38,442 nt of DNA from Mobilitalea sibirica (GTDB lineage Bacteria > Bacillota > Clostridia > Lachnospirales > Lachnospiraceae): the NCBI RefSeq assembly GCF_015999265.1, contig NZ_JAEAGR010000023.1, forward strand, positions 1 to 38,442. The letters are read 5' to 3'. The notes beneath the pieces are model-generated. The model saw only the letters and a program-made list of their open reading frames with translations. It was not told where the DNA came from and did not search any database. Below are positions 24,275 through 32,804 of the stretch, piece by piece (the stretch's first letter is position 1; each line of letters begins with the position of its first letter). The position numbers and the translations under genes are program-made.

Positions 24275-25434
24275 AGAAAAAGATTAGCATACTCACAGCT
24301 ACAAGAGCAGAATATGGATTGTTAAAGCCGATTATTAAGAAATTTCAATTGGTTTCGGAGTTTGATGTTCGTATTGTTGTCACAGGTGCACATTTATCCT
24401 CTGAATTTGGCTTAACCTACACAGAGATTGAACAAGATGGAATACAAATAGACGAAAAGATAGAAATACTTCTAAGTTCCGATACTCCGGCTGCCATTTC
24501 CAAATCAATGGGTCTGGCCATGATTAGTTTTGCGGACTATTTTGAGAAACTAAAGCCAGATATGTTAATCATATTAGGAGATCGATATGAAACCATGGCA
24601 GTTGCCATGGTTGCAATGAATCATCGAATACCGATTGCTCATTTACATGGAGGAGAGACGACGGAGGGAGCTATCGATGAATCCATTCGTCATGCGATAA
24701 CAAAACTAAGCTATCTTCATTTTACCAGCACAGAGGAATATAGAAATCGTGTGATTCAATTGGGTGAAAGTCCTGAACGGGTATTTTGTGTTGGAGCCAT
24801 CGGTATAGAGAATATTCTTAGAGAAACATTAATGGAGAAAGAAGAACTTGAAAAGTCAATTCATTTTAAGCTGGATCAGCCTTATGCCGTTGTCACCTTC
24901 CATCCGGTAACTCTGGAAGATAATAAATCGGAGGAGCAAATAAAAGCTTTATTAGATGTATGCGGATCTTATAAGAACATGAAATTTATCTTTACAAAAG
25001 CGAATGCGGATTCCAACGGTCGCATCATCAATCAAATGATTGACAGCTTTGTTGAAAAGAATGAACAAGCGGTTGCAGTCACCTCTTTAGGCATGATAAG
25101 GTATCTTACAGCATTAAAATATTGTAAGATGGTAGTGGGGAATTCATCCAGTGGTTTAATCGAAGCTCCCAGCTTTGGGATTCCTACCATTAATATTGGC
25201 GATCGCCAAAAGGGTAGGCTGAGTGCTGAGAGTGTAATTCATTGTGAGCCGATAAAAGAAGAAATTAAACAAGCATTTGATCTTGCCATAAGCAAAGAGT
25301 TTCAGGAAAAAGCAAAATATACCGTTAATCCCTATGGTGATGGCAATACTTCGGAGAAAATCTTGGACATCATAAAAGATTTTCTCCTGAATAATAAAGT
25401 CAATCTTAAGAAGAAATTTTATGATATGAGGTGA
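24271..25434 (+). CDS. legG: Hydrolysing nucleotide-sugar 2-epimerase (NeuC/LegG family)
   Basis: Removes the nucleotide and inverts C2 in a single step, giving the free 2,4-diamino-2,4,6-trideoxymannose derivative for LegI. It has 387 aa in the GT-B-like epimerase fold, with a TATRAEYGLL start, LGDRYET, AHLHGGETTEGAIDES (acidic residues of the active site) and NSSSGLIEAPSFG near 290. GDRQKGR at about 310 is another conserved block. Length is typical. It overlaps legI by 4 nt; the next gene begins after 6 nt. Confidence 0.9.
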   Translation: MKKKISILTATRAEYGLLKPIIKKFQLVSEFDVRIVVTGAHLSSEFGLTYTEIEQDGIQIDEKIEILLSSDTPAAISKSMGLAMISFADYFEKLKPDMLIILGDRYETMAVAMVAMNHRIPIAHLHGGETTEGAIDESIRHAITKLSYLHFTSTEEYRNRVIQLGESPERVFCVGAIGIENILRETLMEKEELEKSIHFKLDQPYAVVTFHPVTLEDNKSEEQIKALLDVCGSYKNMKFIFTKANADSNGRIINQMIDSFVEKNEQAVAVTSLGMIRYLTALKYCKMVVGNSSSGLIEAPSFGIPTINIGDRQKGRLSAESVIHCEPIKEEIKQAFDLAISKEFQEKAKYTVNPYGDGNTSEKILDIIKDFLLNNKVNLKKKFYDMR

Positions 25435-25440
25435 AATAAC

Positions 25441-26418
25441 TTGAAAGTAATTGTGATCGGTCTGGGTTCTATGGGAAAAAGAAGAATAAGATTACTTCGT
25501 AAATATGATCCTTCTATTCGTATATTCGGTATTGATACGAATGAGGAACGTAGAAGGCTATGCGAGAAGGAATATGGGATAGAAACAGGAGCTTCTTTAG
25601 AGGAAATTTTTAGTTCTCACGAACCGGCCTGTGCTTTTATCTGTACTTCACCCTTATCTCATCATAAAATCATTACAGAGTGTCTTGAGAAACGTATGCA
25701 TGTATTTGCGGAGCTTAATTTGGTTTCGGATGATTATGATAAGAATATTTTGTTGGCAAAAGATAAAAATTTAGTCTTATTTTTATCCTCGACATTTCTA
25801 TATCGTGAGGAAATAAAAAAGATGAAAGAGATATTGCAAGAAAGTAACGGTTGTGTTAATTATACCTATCATGTTGGACAATATCTCCCGGATTGGCATC
25901 CTTGGGAAAGTTATAAAGATTTTTTTGTCGGAGATAAAAGGTCCAATGGATGCAGGGAAATATTTGCGATTGAATTACCATGGATTATCGACACCTTTGG
26001 TGATATAACCAAAGTGGATGTGATGAAGAATAAGATCAGTAGTTTAGAGATAGGTTATAACGATAACTATTTCGTCATGATTCAGCATAATACAGGCCAT
26101 AAAGGACTGATGGCTGTCGATGTGGTGTCTAGAAAAGCCGTAAGAAATATGGAGGTTTTTGGAGAGAATTTATATATGAGTTGGGATGGATCTCCAACCG
26201 GGTTAAAAGTATATGATTATAACGAAAAGAAAGAAACCTATGTTAATTTATATCATGAGATAGATCAGTTAGATGGATATAGCAGCTTTATTGTAGAGAA
26301 TGCGTACTACAATGAAATTGTTTCCTTTTTCAATGCCATAAGAGATAACCATACTCCAATCTATAGCTTTGAAAAAGATAAAGAGGTATTAAAGATCATT
26401 GATGGAATAGAGGCTTAA
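25441..26418 (+). CDS. Gfo/Idh/MocA-type protein lacking the usual catalytic residues
   Basis: Protein of 325 aa with an N-terminal Rossmann fold (IGLGSMGKRR, 6-15) and the C-terminal domain of the Gfo/Idh/MocA oxidoreductases. It is a paralogue of the next gene: both share a YLPDW(H/R)P block and an FG-terminated helix region. The family's EKP motif reads ELN here (AELNLV), losing the lysine. The GGG-x3-D-x2-H block of the neighbour is also not conserved: aligned positions are hydrophobic. It may be inactive, structural, or work with the intact neighbour. It starts with TTG, preceded by GAGGTGA. Its exact role in nonulosonate or glycan synthesis is unknown. Confidence 0.75.
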   Translation: MKVIVIGLGSMGKRRIRLLRKYDPSIRIFGIDTNEERRRLCEKEYGIETGASLEEIFSSHEPACAFICTSPLSHHKIITECLEKRMHVFAELNLVSDDYDKNILLAKDKNLVLFLSSTFLYREEIKKMKEILQESNGCVNYTYHVGQYLPDWHPWESYKDFFVGDKRSNGCREIFAIELPWIIDTFGDITKVDVMKNKISSLEIGYNDNYFVMIQHNTGHKGLMAVDVVSRKAVRNMEVFGENLYMSWDGSPTGLKVYDYNEKKETYVNLYHEIDQLDGYSSFIVENAYYNEIVSFFNAIRDNHTPIYSFEKDKEVLKIIDGIEA

Positions 26419-26422
26419 GACA

Positions 26423-27373
26423 ATGAGAGAATATAAAATCGCAATGATTGGATTGGGATCAATTGGCACGAGGCATTTGCTTAATATTGATCAGGTTTTA
26501 TCGGAAAGAAATTTTAACTTTACGATTGATTTAATCAGAAGCTCAGTAGGAAAACCGGTAAATGAGGATATCATTAAGAAAATTAATGAGATTTATTACT
26601 CTTATGAAGAGGTTCCTGATGACTATGATGTGATTTTTATAACGAATCCAACCCATATGCATTATGATACGATAAAAAAATACAGTTCAAAAACTAAGCA
26701 TATGTTTATCGAAAAACCGGTTTTTGATGATAACAAAGTATCAATCCAGGATCTTAAGCTAAAGGATGGTAATGTTTATTATGTTGCTTGTCCACTGCGT
26801 TATACCGATGTAATACAATATACAAAAAAAGAGATTGATTTAAGCAAAGTATACTGTGCTAGAGTGATATGCTCCAGTTATTTACCGGATTGGAGGCCCC
26901 ATATGGACTATAGAAACACTTATAGTGCCCATGCAGAGCAAGGGGGAGGCGTATCCATCGATCTTATACATGAGTGGGATTATCTAAAATATTTATTTGG
27001 ACAACCCAATAAAGTACATAATCTCAGAGGTAAAATCTCAGATTTGGAAATCAATAGCGATGATTTATCCCTTTATATTGCCGGATATGAAGATAAGATG
27101 GTAGAACTACATTTGGATTACTTTGGACGAAAGACAATGCGAGTTATTGAGTTATTTACGGATAATGATACGATAAAAATCGATCTTGTAAACAGTGAGA
27201 TACAGTATTTATGCAGTGGCAGGACCATATCCTTTTATGAATCCAGGAATAACTATCAATTAAAGGAAATAGCCTATTTCTTTGACATCATTGAAGGAAA
27301 GGAAGCTAATCATAATGATATAGCATATGCTCTTGAAACCTTAAAATTAGCAAAGGAAGGAAGAATATCATGA
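26423..27373 (+). CDS. Gfo/Idh/MocA-family oxidoreductase
   Basis: NAD(P)-dependent sugar oxidoreductase of 316 aa. The nucleotide site is IGLGSIGTRHL (7-17). The EKP motif is intact (FIEKPVF) and so is the GGGVSIDLIHEWDYL block with its Asp and His. It probably oxidises or reduces a sugar intermediate of the pathway, but the substrate cannot be named. Oxidoreductases of this family recur in nonulosonate clusters. It lies 4 nt after its degenerate paralogue and overlaps the cytidylyltransferase by 4 nt. Confidence 0.8.
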   Translation: MREYKIAMIGLGSIGTRHLLNIDQVLSERNFNFTIDLIRSSVGKPVNEDIIKKINEIYYSYEEVPDDYDVIFITNPTHMHYDTIKKYSSKTKHMFIEKPVFDDNKVSIQDLKLKDGNVYYVACPLRYTDVIQYTKKEIDLSKVYCARVICSSYLPDWRPHMDYRNTYSAHAEQGGGVSIDLIHEWDYLKYLFGQPNKVHNLRGKISDLEINSDDLSLYIAGYEDKMVELHLDYFGRKTMRVIELFTDNDTIKIDLVNSEIQYLCSGRTISFYESRNNYQLKEIAYFFDIIEGKEANHNDIAYALETLKLAKEGRIS

Positions 27374-28128
27374 ATATTTTATTCACAATCTGTGGCCGGG
27401 CAGGATCCAAAGGAATAAAAAACAAGAATTTAAAAGAGTTTCTTGGATACCACTTACCGTTTTATACAGTATCTGCGATTGATTTATATATCAAACAAAA
27501 TCCAAGTGTATCTTGTGATATCGCATTAAATACAGATAGCCAGGATTTGATCGACCTGTTCAACAATAAGTTAAGAATAAAGGTAGATGTAATAGAAAGA
27601 GAGTCTTCTCTTGGACTTGATAATACTCCGAAAGTATCTGTAATTTTAAACAGCTATAACATCATGGAAGAAAGAAAAGGAACCCATTATGATATGATTG
27701 TGGATTTAGACATTACGTCTCCTTTAAGGACCAAAATGGATCTGCAAAATCTGATAGATAAGAAAATACAATCTGATTCAGATATTGTCTTTTCTGTTAC
27801 AGATGCCAGAAGAAATCCCTATTTTAACATGGTAAAAAAGACCCCAGACGGATATGTGAGAGTAATCGAATCCTCTTTTAATTCAAGGCAGGAAACGCCT
27901 GAGGTATATGATATGAATGCTTCTTTATATGCCTATTCACCTAGCTTTTTAGTCAGTGGAAGGATGCTTTATGAAGCAAAATGCGATGTGATTAAAATGA
28001 TGGACACAGCAGTACTTGACTTAGACCATGAAAATGACTTTGAATTAATGCAGGTAATTGCTGATTACTTATATAGAACGAAACCTGAATTTAGAGAAAT
28101 TCAAGATAATATTAATAACATTATATAG
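27370..28128 (+). CDS. legF: CMP-nonulosonate cytidylyltransferase (NeuA/LegF family)
   Basis: Activates the finished nonulosonic acid with CTP to the CMP-sugar used by the Maf transferases. It has 252 aa. The nucleotide-binding motif near the start reads ICGRAGSKGIKNKNL, a slight variant of the usual ARGGSKGIPxKN, and the metal/CTP region is VDLDITSPLRT with the expected acidic residues. Length is on the usual size for NeuA. It overlaps the preceding oxidoreductase by 4 nt. The donor it makes would serve the second Maf encoded 25 nt downstream. Confidence 0.85.
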   Translation: MNILFTICGRAGSKGIKNKNLKEFLGYHLPFYTVSAIDLYIKQNPSVSCDIALNTDSQDLIDLFNNKLRIKVDVIERESSLGLDNTPKVSVILNSYNIMEERKGTHYDMIVDLDITSPLRTKMDLQNLIDKKIQSDSDIVFSVTDARRNPYFNMVKKTPDGYVRVIESSFNSRQETPEVYDMNASLYAYSPSFLVSGRMLYEAKCDVIKMMDTAVLDLDHENDFELMQVIADYLYRTKPEFREIQDNINNII

Positions 28129-28153
28129 TTTCAATCAAATAGAGGAAATCTTA

Positions 28154-29863
28154 ATGAATAATGATATCAACAAAATATTTTCACTAAATAAAGAGATCTT
28201 ACAATTATCAGATAAGACAATCACTCATTTACGGTTGCAAAATTTTAGAGAAGCGTTCAAATTTTGTAATAAAACGATAGATACACTTTCAGCTGTTATG
28301 GAAAGCATCTTTGTTAATGCGGCATACTTTAACGATGAGGTAGTTATAGTTGATGAAAGCTGGATAGAGTCTATGCTATGCAACCTATTGAATGCACAGG
28401 AAATGAAGGATTATGTTTTATTGGCTGACTTATTGGAGCAACAATTAAATCCCTTTCTTTTTTCTTTACAGGAAAAGATTATTACGAAAGAAGAATTGCT
28501 TTTTGATTCCAAACAATATGAGAATAATATAAAGCTAATATCAAAGAAGAACTTCTTGCTGGGGAAATTATTAAAGCAGATAAATCCAGTTCAGATTCTA
28601 GAGACGGATTATGCAATAGAGTACACATCATGCGGTAATATGACTTTGGCTCTATATGAGCATGGAAATAAGTATTATCTGCATAGTAACGGACATGTTT
28701 ACCATGAAGCCGGTTTACTTGCTAAAGAGTGGTTTTCGCCTGATATCTTTGAATATAATGTTTATGGCTTAGGGCTTGGATACCACATAATGGAGCTTAT
28801 GGAGATAAATGAAAGTCTTATTATTAATGTTTATGAAAGCGACTTAAATGTTATTAGTTTGGCATGTGCATTCTCTGATATAGAAAAACTTTTAACAGCA
28901 GATAGAATCCACATTATCTATGACCCGGATTTTAAAGAGATGATATCTTCCATTAATTCTCAAAATAAAGAGATGAAGCTGATTTTTCATTACCCTTCCT
29001 TGAGAAACATAAAAAATAGTAAGATAAGAGATGAAATGGAAGATTACTTTATTTCTTATAGCTCAATAAAAAATCAGCTACATAAATTAAACAGTAATTT
29101 TAATATAAATTGGAAGCATCAACATGAATATGTTGATAACCTGCGTGACCAATTTAAAGGTAAGGATTTGTATATTATAGCTGCAGGTCCATCTCTAGAT
29201 AAAAATTACTTAGAATTAAAAAAGATCAAAGAGAATTCTGTGATTTTAGCTACCGGGACAGTATTTAAAATGCTCTTAAAAGCAGGAATAAAACCCGATT
29301 ATATAATAATGATTGATGCAAATCATACGGTATATCCTCAAATTCAAGGAATAGAGGATAGTGAGATACCTTTACTTTATCTTTCAACCGTGTATTATAA
29401 AGTTCCAGAATGTTATAAGGGTAAGAAGTATTTCATATGCCAGGAAGGATTTCATAAAGCCGAAGAATATGCTAAAAACAGAGGATATACGCTATTTCAA
29501 ACCGGAGGTTCCGTCAGTACAACAGCACTTGATTTAGGAATCAGCTTTGGTTGTAAAAGAATAATTTGTGTAGGACTTGATCTGGCATTTACGAACAACT
29601 TTGGTCATGCAGCAGGAGCGTCAATTGTTCAAGAGACGGCCTCCAATGAATACTTAAGAATGGTAGAAGATATTAATGGTAATATGGTGGGAACCATCAA
29701 AAATCTAGATATCTATAGAAAATGGATTGAAAAGCGTATAGAAGGAATTCATGACATTGAGTTTATTGATGCAACCGAAGGAGGAGCCAAAATAAAAGGT
29801 ATGAAGATTATGAAATTGGTAGATTGCATCGGATATGCTTCTAAAGAAAAAATTATCGGATAA
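28154..29863 (+). CDS. Maf-family glycosyltransferase, second copy, with fused N-terminal helical domain
   Basis: Predicted flagellin nonulosonic acid transferase of 569 aa. Residues 1-115 match the small protein at 16614, so this Maf carries as a fusion what is separate in the first copy. The MptE-like core begins at about 335: YIIAAGPSLDKN (GPS 345-347), then LLKAGIKPDYIIMIDA, QTGGSVSTTALDLG and GLDLAFTNNFGHAAG. GLGLGYHIMEL near 215 is the Rossmann-like block. An open frame extends upstream to 28058, but ATG 28154 has GAGGAAA 6 nt upstream and gives a start that aligns with the small protein. It is much shorter at its C-terminus than the first Maf. Two Maf proteins may modify different sites or sugars. 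Confidence 0.85.
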   Translation: MNNDINKIFSLNKEILQLSDKTITHLRLQNFREAFKFCNKTIDTLSAVMESIFVNAAYFNDEVVIVDESWIESMLCNLLNAQEMKDYVLLADLLEQQLNPFLFSLQEKIITKEELLFDSKQYENNIKLISKKNFLLGKLLKQINPVQILETDYAIEYTSCGNMTLALYEHGNKYYLHSNGHVYHEAGLLAKEWFSPDIFEYNVYGLGLGYHIMELMEINESLIINVYESDLNVISLACAFSDIEKLLTADRIHIIYDPDFKEMISSINSQNKEMKLIFHYPSLRNIKNSKIRDEMEDYFISYSSIKNQLHKLNSNFNINWKHQHEYVDNLRDQFKGKDLYIIAAGPSLDKNYLELKKIKENSVILATGTVFKMLLKAGIKPDYIIMIDANHTVYPQIQGIEDSEIPLLYLSTVYYKVPECYKGKKYFICQEGFHKAEEYAKNRGYTLFQTGGSVSTTALDLGISFGCKRIICVGLDLAFTNNFGHAAGASIVQETASNEYLRMVEDINGNMVGTIKNLDIYRKWIEKRIEGIHDIEFIDATEGGAKIKGMKIMKLVDCIGYASKEKIIG

Positions 29864-29892
29864 CATTTTTGATAAAAAAATTACATAATAAT

Positions 29893-29928
29893 AAAAAATG
29901 GGATATCCGGTATTTGGATATCCCGTTT
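29893..29928. terminator. Bidirectional terminator between convergent glycan operons
   Basis: GGGATATCC (29900-29908) pairs with GGATATCCC (29916-29924). AAAAAA lies on the left and GTTTT on the right, so it works for the legionaminic/maf operon on the plus strand and even better for the minus-strand operon ending at 30068. The rest of this 204-nt gap holds only a short CTAGAAA/TTTCTAG repeat. Confidence 0.85.
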
Positions 29929-30067
29929 TGCGAATGTATATTTAGTAAGTTATTTATCAGTGTATATTCTAGAAAACTATTTAGAATGCATTTCTAGTAA
30001 TTTATTAATGAATTAATGTGTGATTGTAGGTTTATAGTTTTAGTCCAAAATAGTGATAATTCAGAGC

Positions 30068-30904
30068 TTATTTATCTATTCCAATAATATTTTCTCGAAA
30101 AGCCAGAGTTTCTTTAATGTCCTTCATTAAAGAATTGAATTGGCTGGGGGTTAGCTGTTGATCATTGTCACTGAGTGCATCATTCGGTGAAGAATGAACT
30201 TCAATTTCTAATCCGTCACAGCCGGCCATAATGGAACTTAGAGTCATAGGATGTATTAAATCAATACGACCTGTAGCATGGGAGGGATCAACAACTACCG
30301 GTAAATGTGTTAATCCTTTTGCAGCGGCAACAGCACTTAAATCTAAGGTGTTTCTTGTATAAGTTTCATGGGTTCTTATACCGCGCTCGCATAAAATTAC
30401 ATTTGGATTTCCCGCGTTTAAGATATATTCCGCGCAATTTAGCCATTCTTCAATGGTGGCGTTCATACCTCTTTTTAGTAGGACCGGTTTTCTAACTTTA
30501 CCGACTTCAACAAGCAGTGAAAAATTCTGCATATTACGGGCACCAATCTGAAGTACATCGGTATACTCACTGATTAAATACACATCTCTTGTATCAACTA
30601 CCTCAGTAATAATCGGTAATCCGGTTTCCAAACCTGCCTTGCTCAGGTACTGTAGTCCAACTCTACCTAAACCTTGAAAGGAATAGGGAGAGGTTCTGGG
30701 CTTATAGGCGCCTCCACGAAGCATATTGGCACCGGAGGATTTAACTGCCTTAGCTATTGTCATAATCTGTTCCTCAGATTCAACACTGCATGGCCCTGCG
30801 ATAACAAGAAAATCCTTACCTACGGTAATATTGCCAATTTTAATTTCTGTTTTTCGTTTGGCGCCATTATCGTCTATTCTATTAACTAATTTAAGATTTT
30901 TCAT
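30068..30904 (-). CDS. aroF: 3-deoxy-7-phosphoheptulonate (DAHP) synthase, short type I-beta
   Basis: Condenses phosphoenolpyruvate with erythrose-4-phosphate, the entry step to aromatic compounds. It has 278 aa and all core blocks: [54 protein letters not shown] and the final EVH...P..A.SD..Q metal region. It has neither the N-terminal ACT/ferredoxin-like domain of Thermotoga-type enzymes nor a fused chorismate mutase, so feedback inhibition is not expected. Its start lies 14 nt inside the acyl carrier protein gene, a strong sign of coupled expression. That position is odd for a housekeeping gene and suggests a pathway-dedicated copy. The ribosome binding site is weak. Confidence 0.88.
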   Translation of the reverse strand: MKNLKLVNRIDDNGAKRKTEIKIGNITVGKDFLVIAGPCSVESEEQIMTIAKAVKSSGANMLRGGAYKPRTSPYSFQGLGRVGLQYLSKAGLETGLPIITEVVDTRDVYLISEYTDVLQIGARNMQNFSLLVEVGKVRKPVLLKRGMNATIEEWLNCAEYILNAGNPNVILCERGIRTHETYTRNTLDLSAVAAAKGLTHLPVVVDPSHATGRIDLIHPMTLSSIMAGCDGLEIEVHSSPNDALSDNDQQLTPSQFNSLMKDIKETLAFRENIIGIDK

Positions 30905-31145
30905 GATTCATCACTTTACTTTCTATGAGTTTAACAAGCTTACCGACTATCTTAAAATCCGGATCTGATAGTTCTTTATCCGTAAATTCGATTCCAAATT
31001 CTTCTTCTAGTTCTACAACAAATTGTATGATTCCAAGGGAATCTACATATCCGTTTTCTACATAATTAAGACTTTCAATATCAATGTTTTGGTCAATGGT
31101 ATATTTTTTTTGTAAAAGCTTTAATATAACATCCTGTACGTTCAT
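30891..31145 (-). CDS. Acyl carrier protein
   Basis: Carrier protein of 84 aa. The phosphopantetheine attachment site is Ser36 in [10 protein letters not shown], within an otherwise typical four-helix ACP pattern ([19 protein letters not shown] following). It is not in a fatty-acid operon. It lies directly after an AMP-forming ligase and overlaps a DAHP synthase, so it probably carries an activated acyl or amino-acyl unit for a special pathway. AAAGGAG lies 9 nt upstream of the ATG. Confidence 0.88.
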   Translation of the reverse strand: MNVQDVILKLLQKKYTIDQNIDIESLNYVENGYVDSLGIIQFVVELEEEFGIEFTDKELSDPDFKIVGKLVKLIESKVMNHEKS

Positions 31146-31183
31146 CAGTTACACTCCTTTCGTATTATAAGCCTTTTATAACA

Positions 31184-32710
31184 TTAATCATTAGGACAGT
31201 GAAGTCTTACATATTCCATTAGTTTAAATTTCTCTAATTTACCCATAGCATTTTTTGGAAGTTCGTCCACAAAGAATATCTTATGAGGTTGTTGGAAATC
31301 TGCCAGATTACGTGCACATTGTATTTGAATAGATCGTTTACCCAAATTACAATTCGGCTTAACAACAACAGCTAAAGCCACAACTTCACCTAATCTTTCA
31401 TCAGGATATGCAAAGGCAGCGCATTCGCTGACTTCACTTAATTGAGATACACATTTTTCAACATCGGAAGGATAAACATTAATACCTCCGGTAATGATCA
31501 ATTCTTTTTTTCGACCTGAAAAATATAAGAAACCTTTGTCATCCAGATATCCCAAGTCACCTGTCATAAAATAATCACCCTGAAGCGATGCCTTAAAAAC
31601 TTCAGGCATACCATAATAACCATTACACATCAGCTTTGTTTTACAAGCTATTTCACCAATTTCATTAGCTTTTGCTAATTCACCATTATCTTTTAATATT
31701 CTTATATCAGCCTCCGGAAGAGGTTTTCCTACGGATTGCTTGTGATTTATAGCTTCCTTAAAATAGATACTAGTAGCAGTAGAAATTTCAGATGTTCCGT
31801 ACATTTCATGAAATTCACAATTTAACTTTTTAATTAATTCATTTTTCACATGTGGTTCTAATAAGGCTGAAGAAGATACAACACATCTTAAACTATCTAT
31901 TTCCGGTATGAAAGGACTTGACAGCAATTCTGCTATCTGACTAAGCTGGGCTGATACTGCTATTGTAAAGGTGACCTTCAAATCCTTCACACAATTTAGC
32001 CAGATATTAGGAGTAAATCGTGGAAGTAAAATACTTGTTCCACCAATGATAAGTGGTATTATTACGAGTCTTTCAGCTAAAGAATGATATAGTGGAGTTG
32101 CAGCGAGAATAACATCTTCCTTGGTAATATGATATAAGCTAATATGAGCAATAGCACGCTGATACTTATTATTCTGAGTTAGATCTATCGGTTTTGGAGA
32201 GCCGGTTGAACCGGAGGTCATGGTAATGATAAGGGTTTCATCACCACTAACTTCTTTTATGATGGGTCTTACGCATGACATATTCAATGCATCAGAGAAT
32301 GGAATTGTATTATCATATTCACCATCGATACAGAATTTCTCACCCTCTACATTAAGTCCCCCTGATTTATCGACCTGCTCATAAAAAGCTTGCCGTGCAA
32401 TCAGGTGCTTCACGTTACCAAAGGAAAAGGCTGTTTTTATAGCGTCTAATGGTAAAGTTGGATTAATCGGTACAAGTCCAACACCCAAATTAGCAGCGGA
32501 TAATATTAACGCTACAGATTCGATACTGTTATTCATTGGGATACCAATATGATCGCCATAAGCAACCTTATTTTTTAAAAGAAAATTTGAATATTTACTA
32601 ACTAAATCAGCAAGTTCATTATATGCAACGGATTTATTGTCACACCATATTGCTGTCTTTTGAGGATTTAATTTAACCGCATCATAGAAAAGGTTTGCTA
32701 ATTTTTTCAT
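31184..32710 (-). CDS. AMP-forming acyl ligase (ANL superfamily)
   Basis: Adenylating enzyme of 508 aa that activates a carboxylic acid with ATP and loads it onto CoA or, more likely here, onto the adjacent acyl carrier protein. The P-loop TSGSTGSPKP is at 165-174, and MYGTSE, the GDLG hinge block and the C-terminal catalytic lysine in AMGKLEK (about 491) are all present. The C-terminal domain is complete. ATG 32710 has AGGAGAAG 5 nt upstream; an in-frame GTG two codons earlier is less likely. The acyl substrate cannot be inferred: it could be fatty, hydroxy, aromatic or an amino acid. Confidence 0.85.
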   Translation of the reverse strand: MKKLANLFYDAVKLNPQKTAIWCDNKSVAYNELADLVSKYSNFLLKNKVAYGDHIGIPMNNSIESVALILSAANLGVGLVPINPTLPLDAIKTAFSFGNVKHLIARQAFYEQVDKSGGLNVEGEKFCIDGEYDNTIPFSDALNMSCVRPIIKEVSGDETLIITMTSGSTGSPKPIDLTQNNKYQRAIAHISLYHITKEDVILAATPLYHSLAERLVIIPLIIGGTSILLPRFTPNIWLNCVKDLKVTFTIAVSAQLSQIAELLSSPFIPEIDSLRCVVSSSALLEPHVKNELIKKLNCEFHEMYGTSEISTATSIYFKEAINHKQSVGKPLPEADIRILKDNGELAKANEIGEIACKTKLMCNGYYGMPEVFKASLQGDYFMTGDLGYLDDKGFLYFSGRKKELIITGGINVYPSDVEKCVSQLSEVSECAAFAYPDERLGEVVALAVVVKPNCNLGKRSIQIQCARNLADFQQPHKIFFVDELPKNAMGKLEKFKLMEYVRLHCPND

Positions 32711-32804
32711 ACACACTTCTCCTAATATTATTCTGGATACTATTGAGTAAAACCAAAATTTGATTAATTCGATTTAACCCAACTTGGATTTATGCTTAAT
32801 ATAA

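Noticed and set aside
28058-28153. 32-codon N-terminal extension of the second Maf
   Set aside because: It lies inside legF in another frame; the ATG at 28154 has a proper ribosome site and aligns with the small homologous protein.
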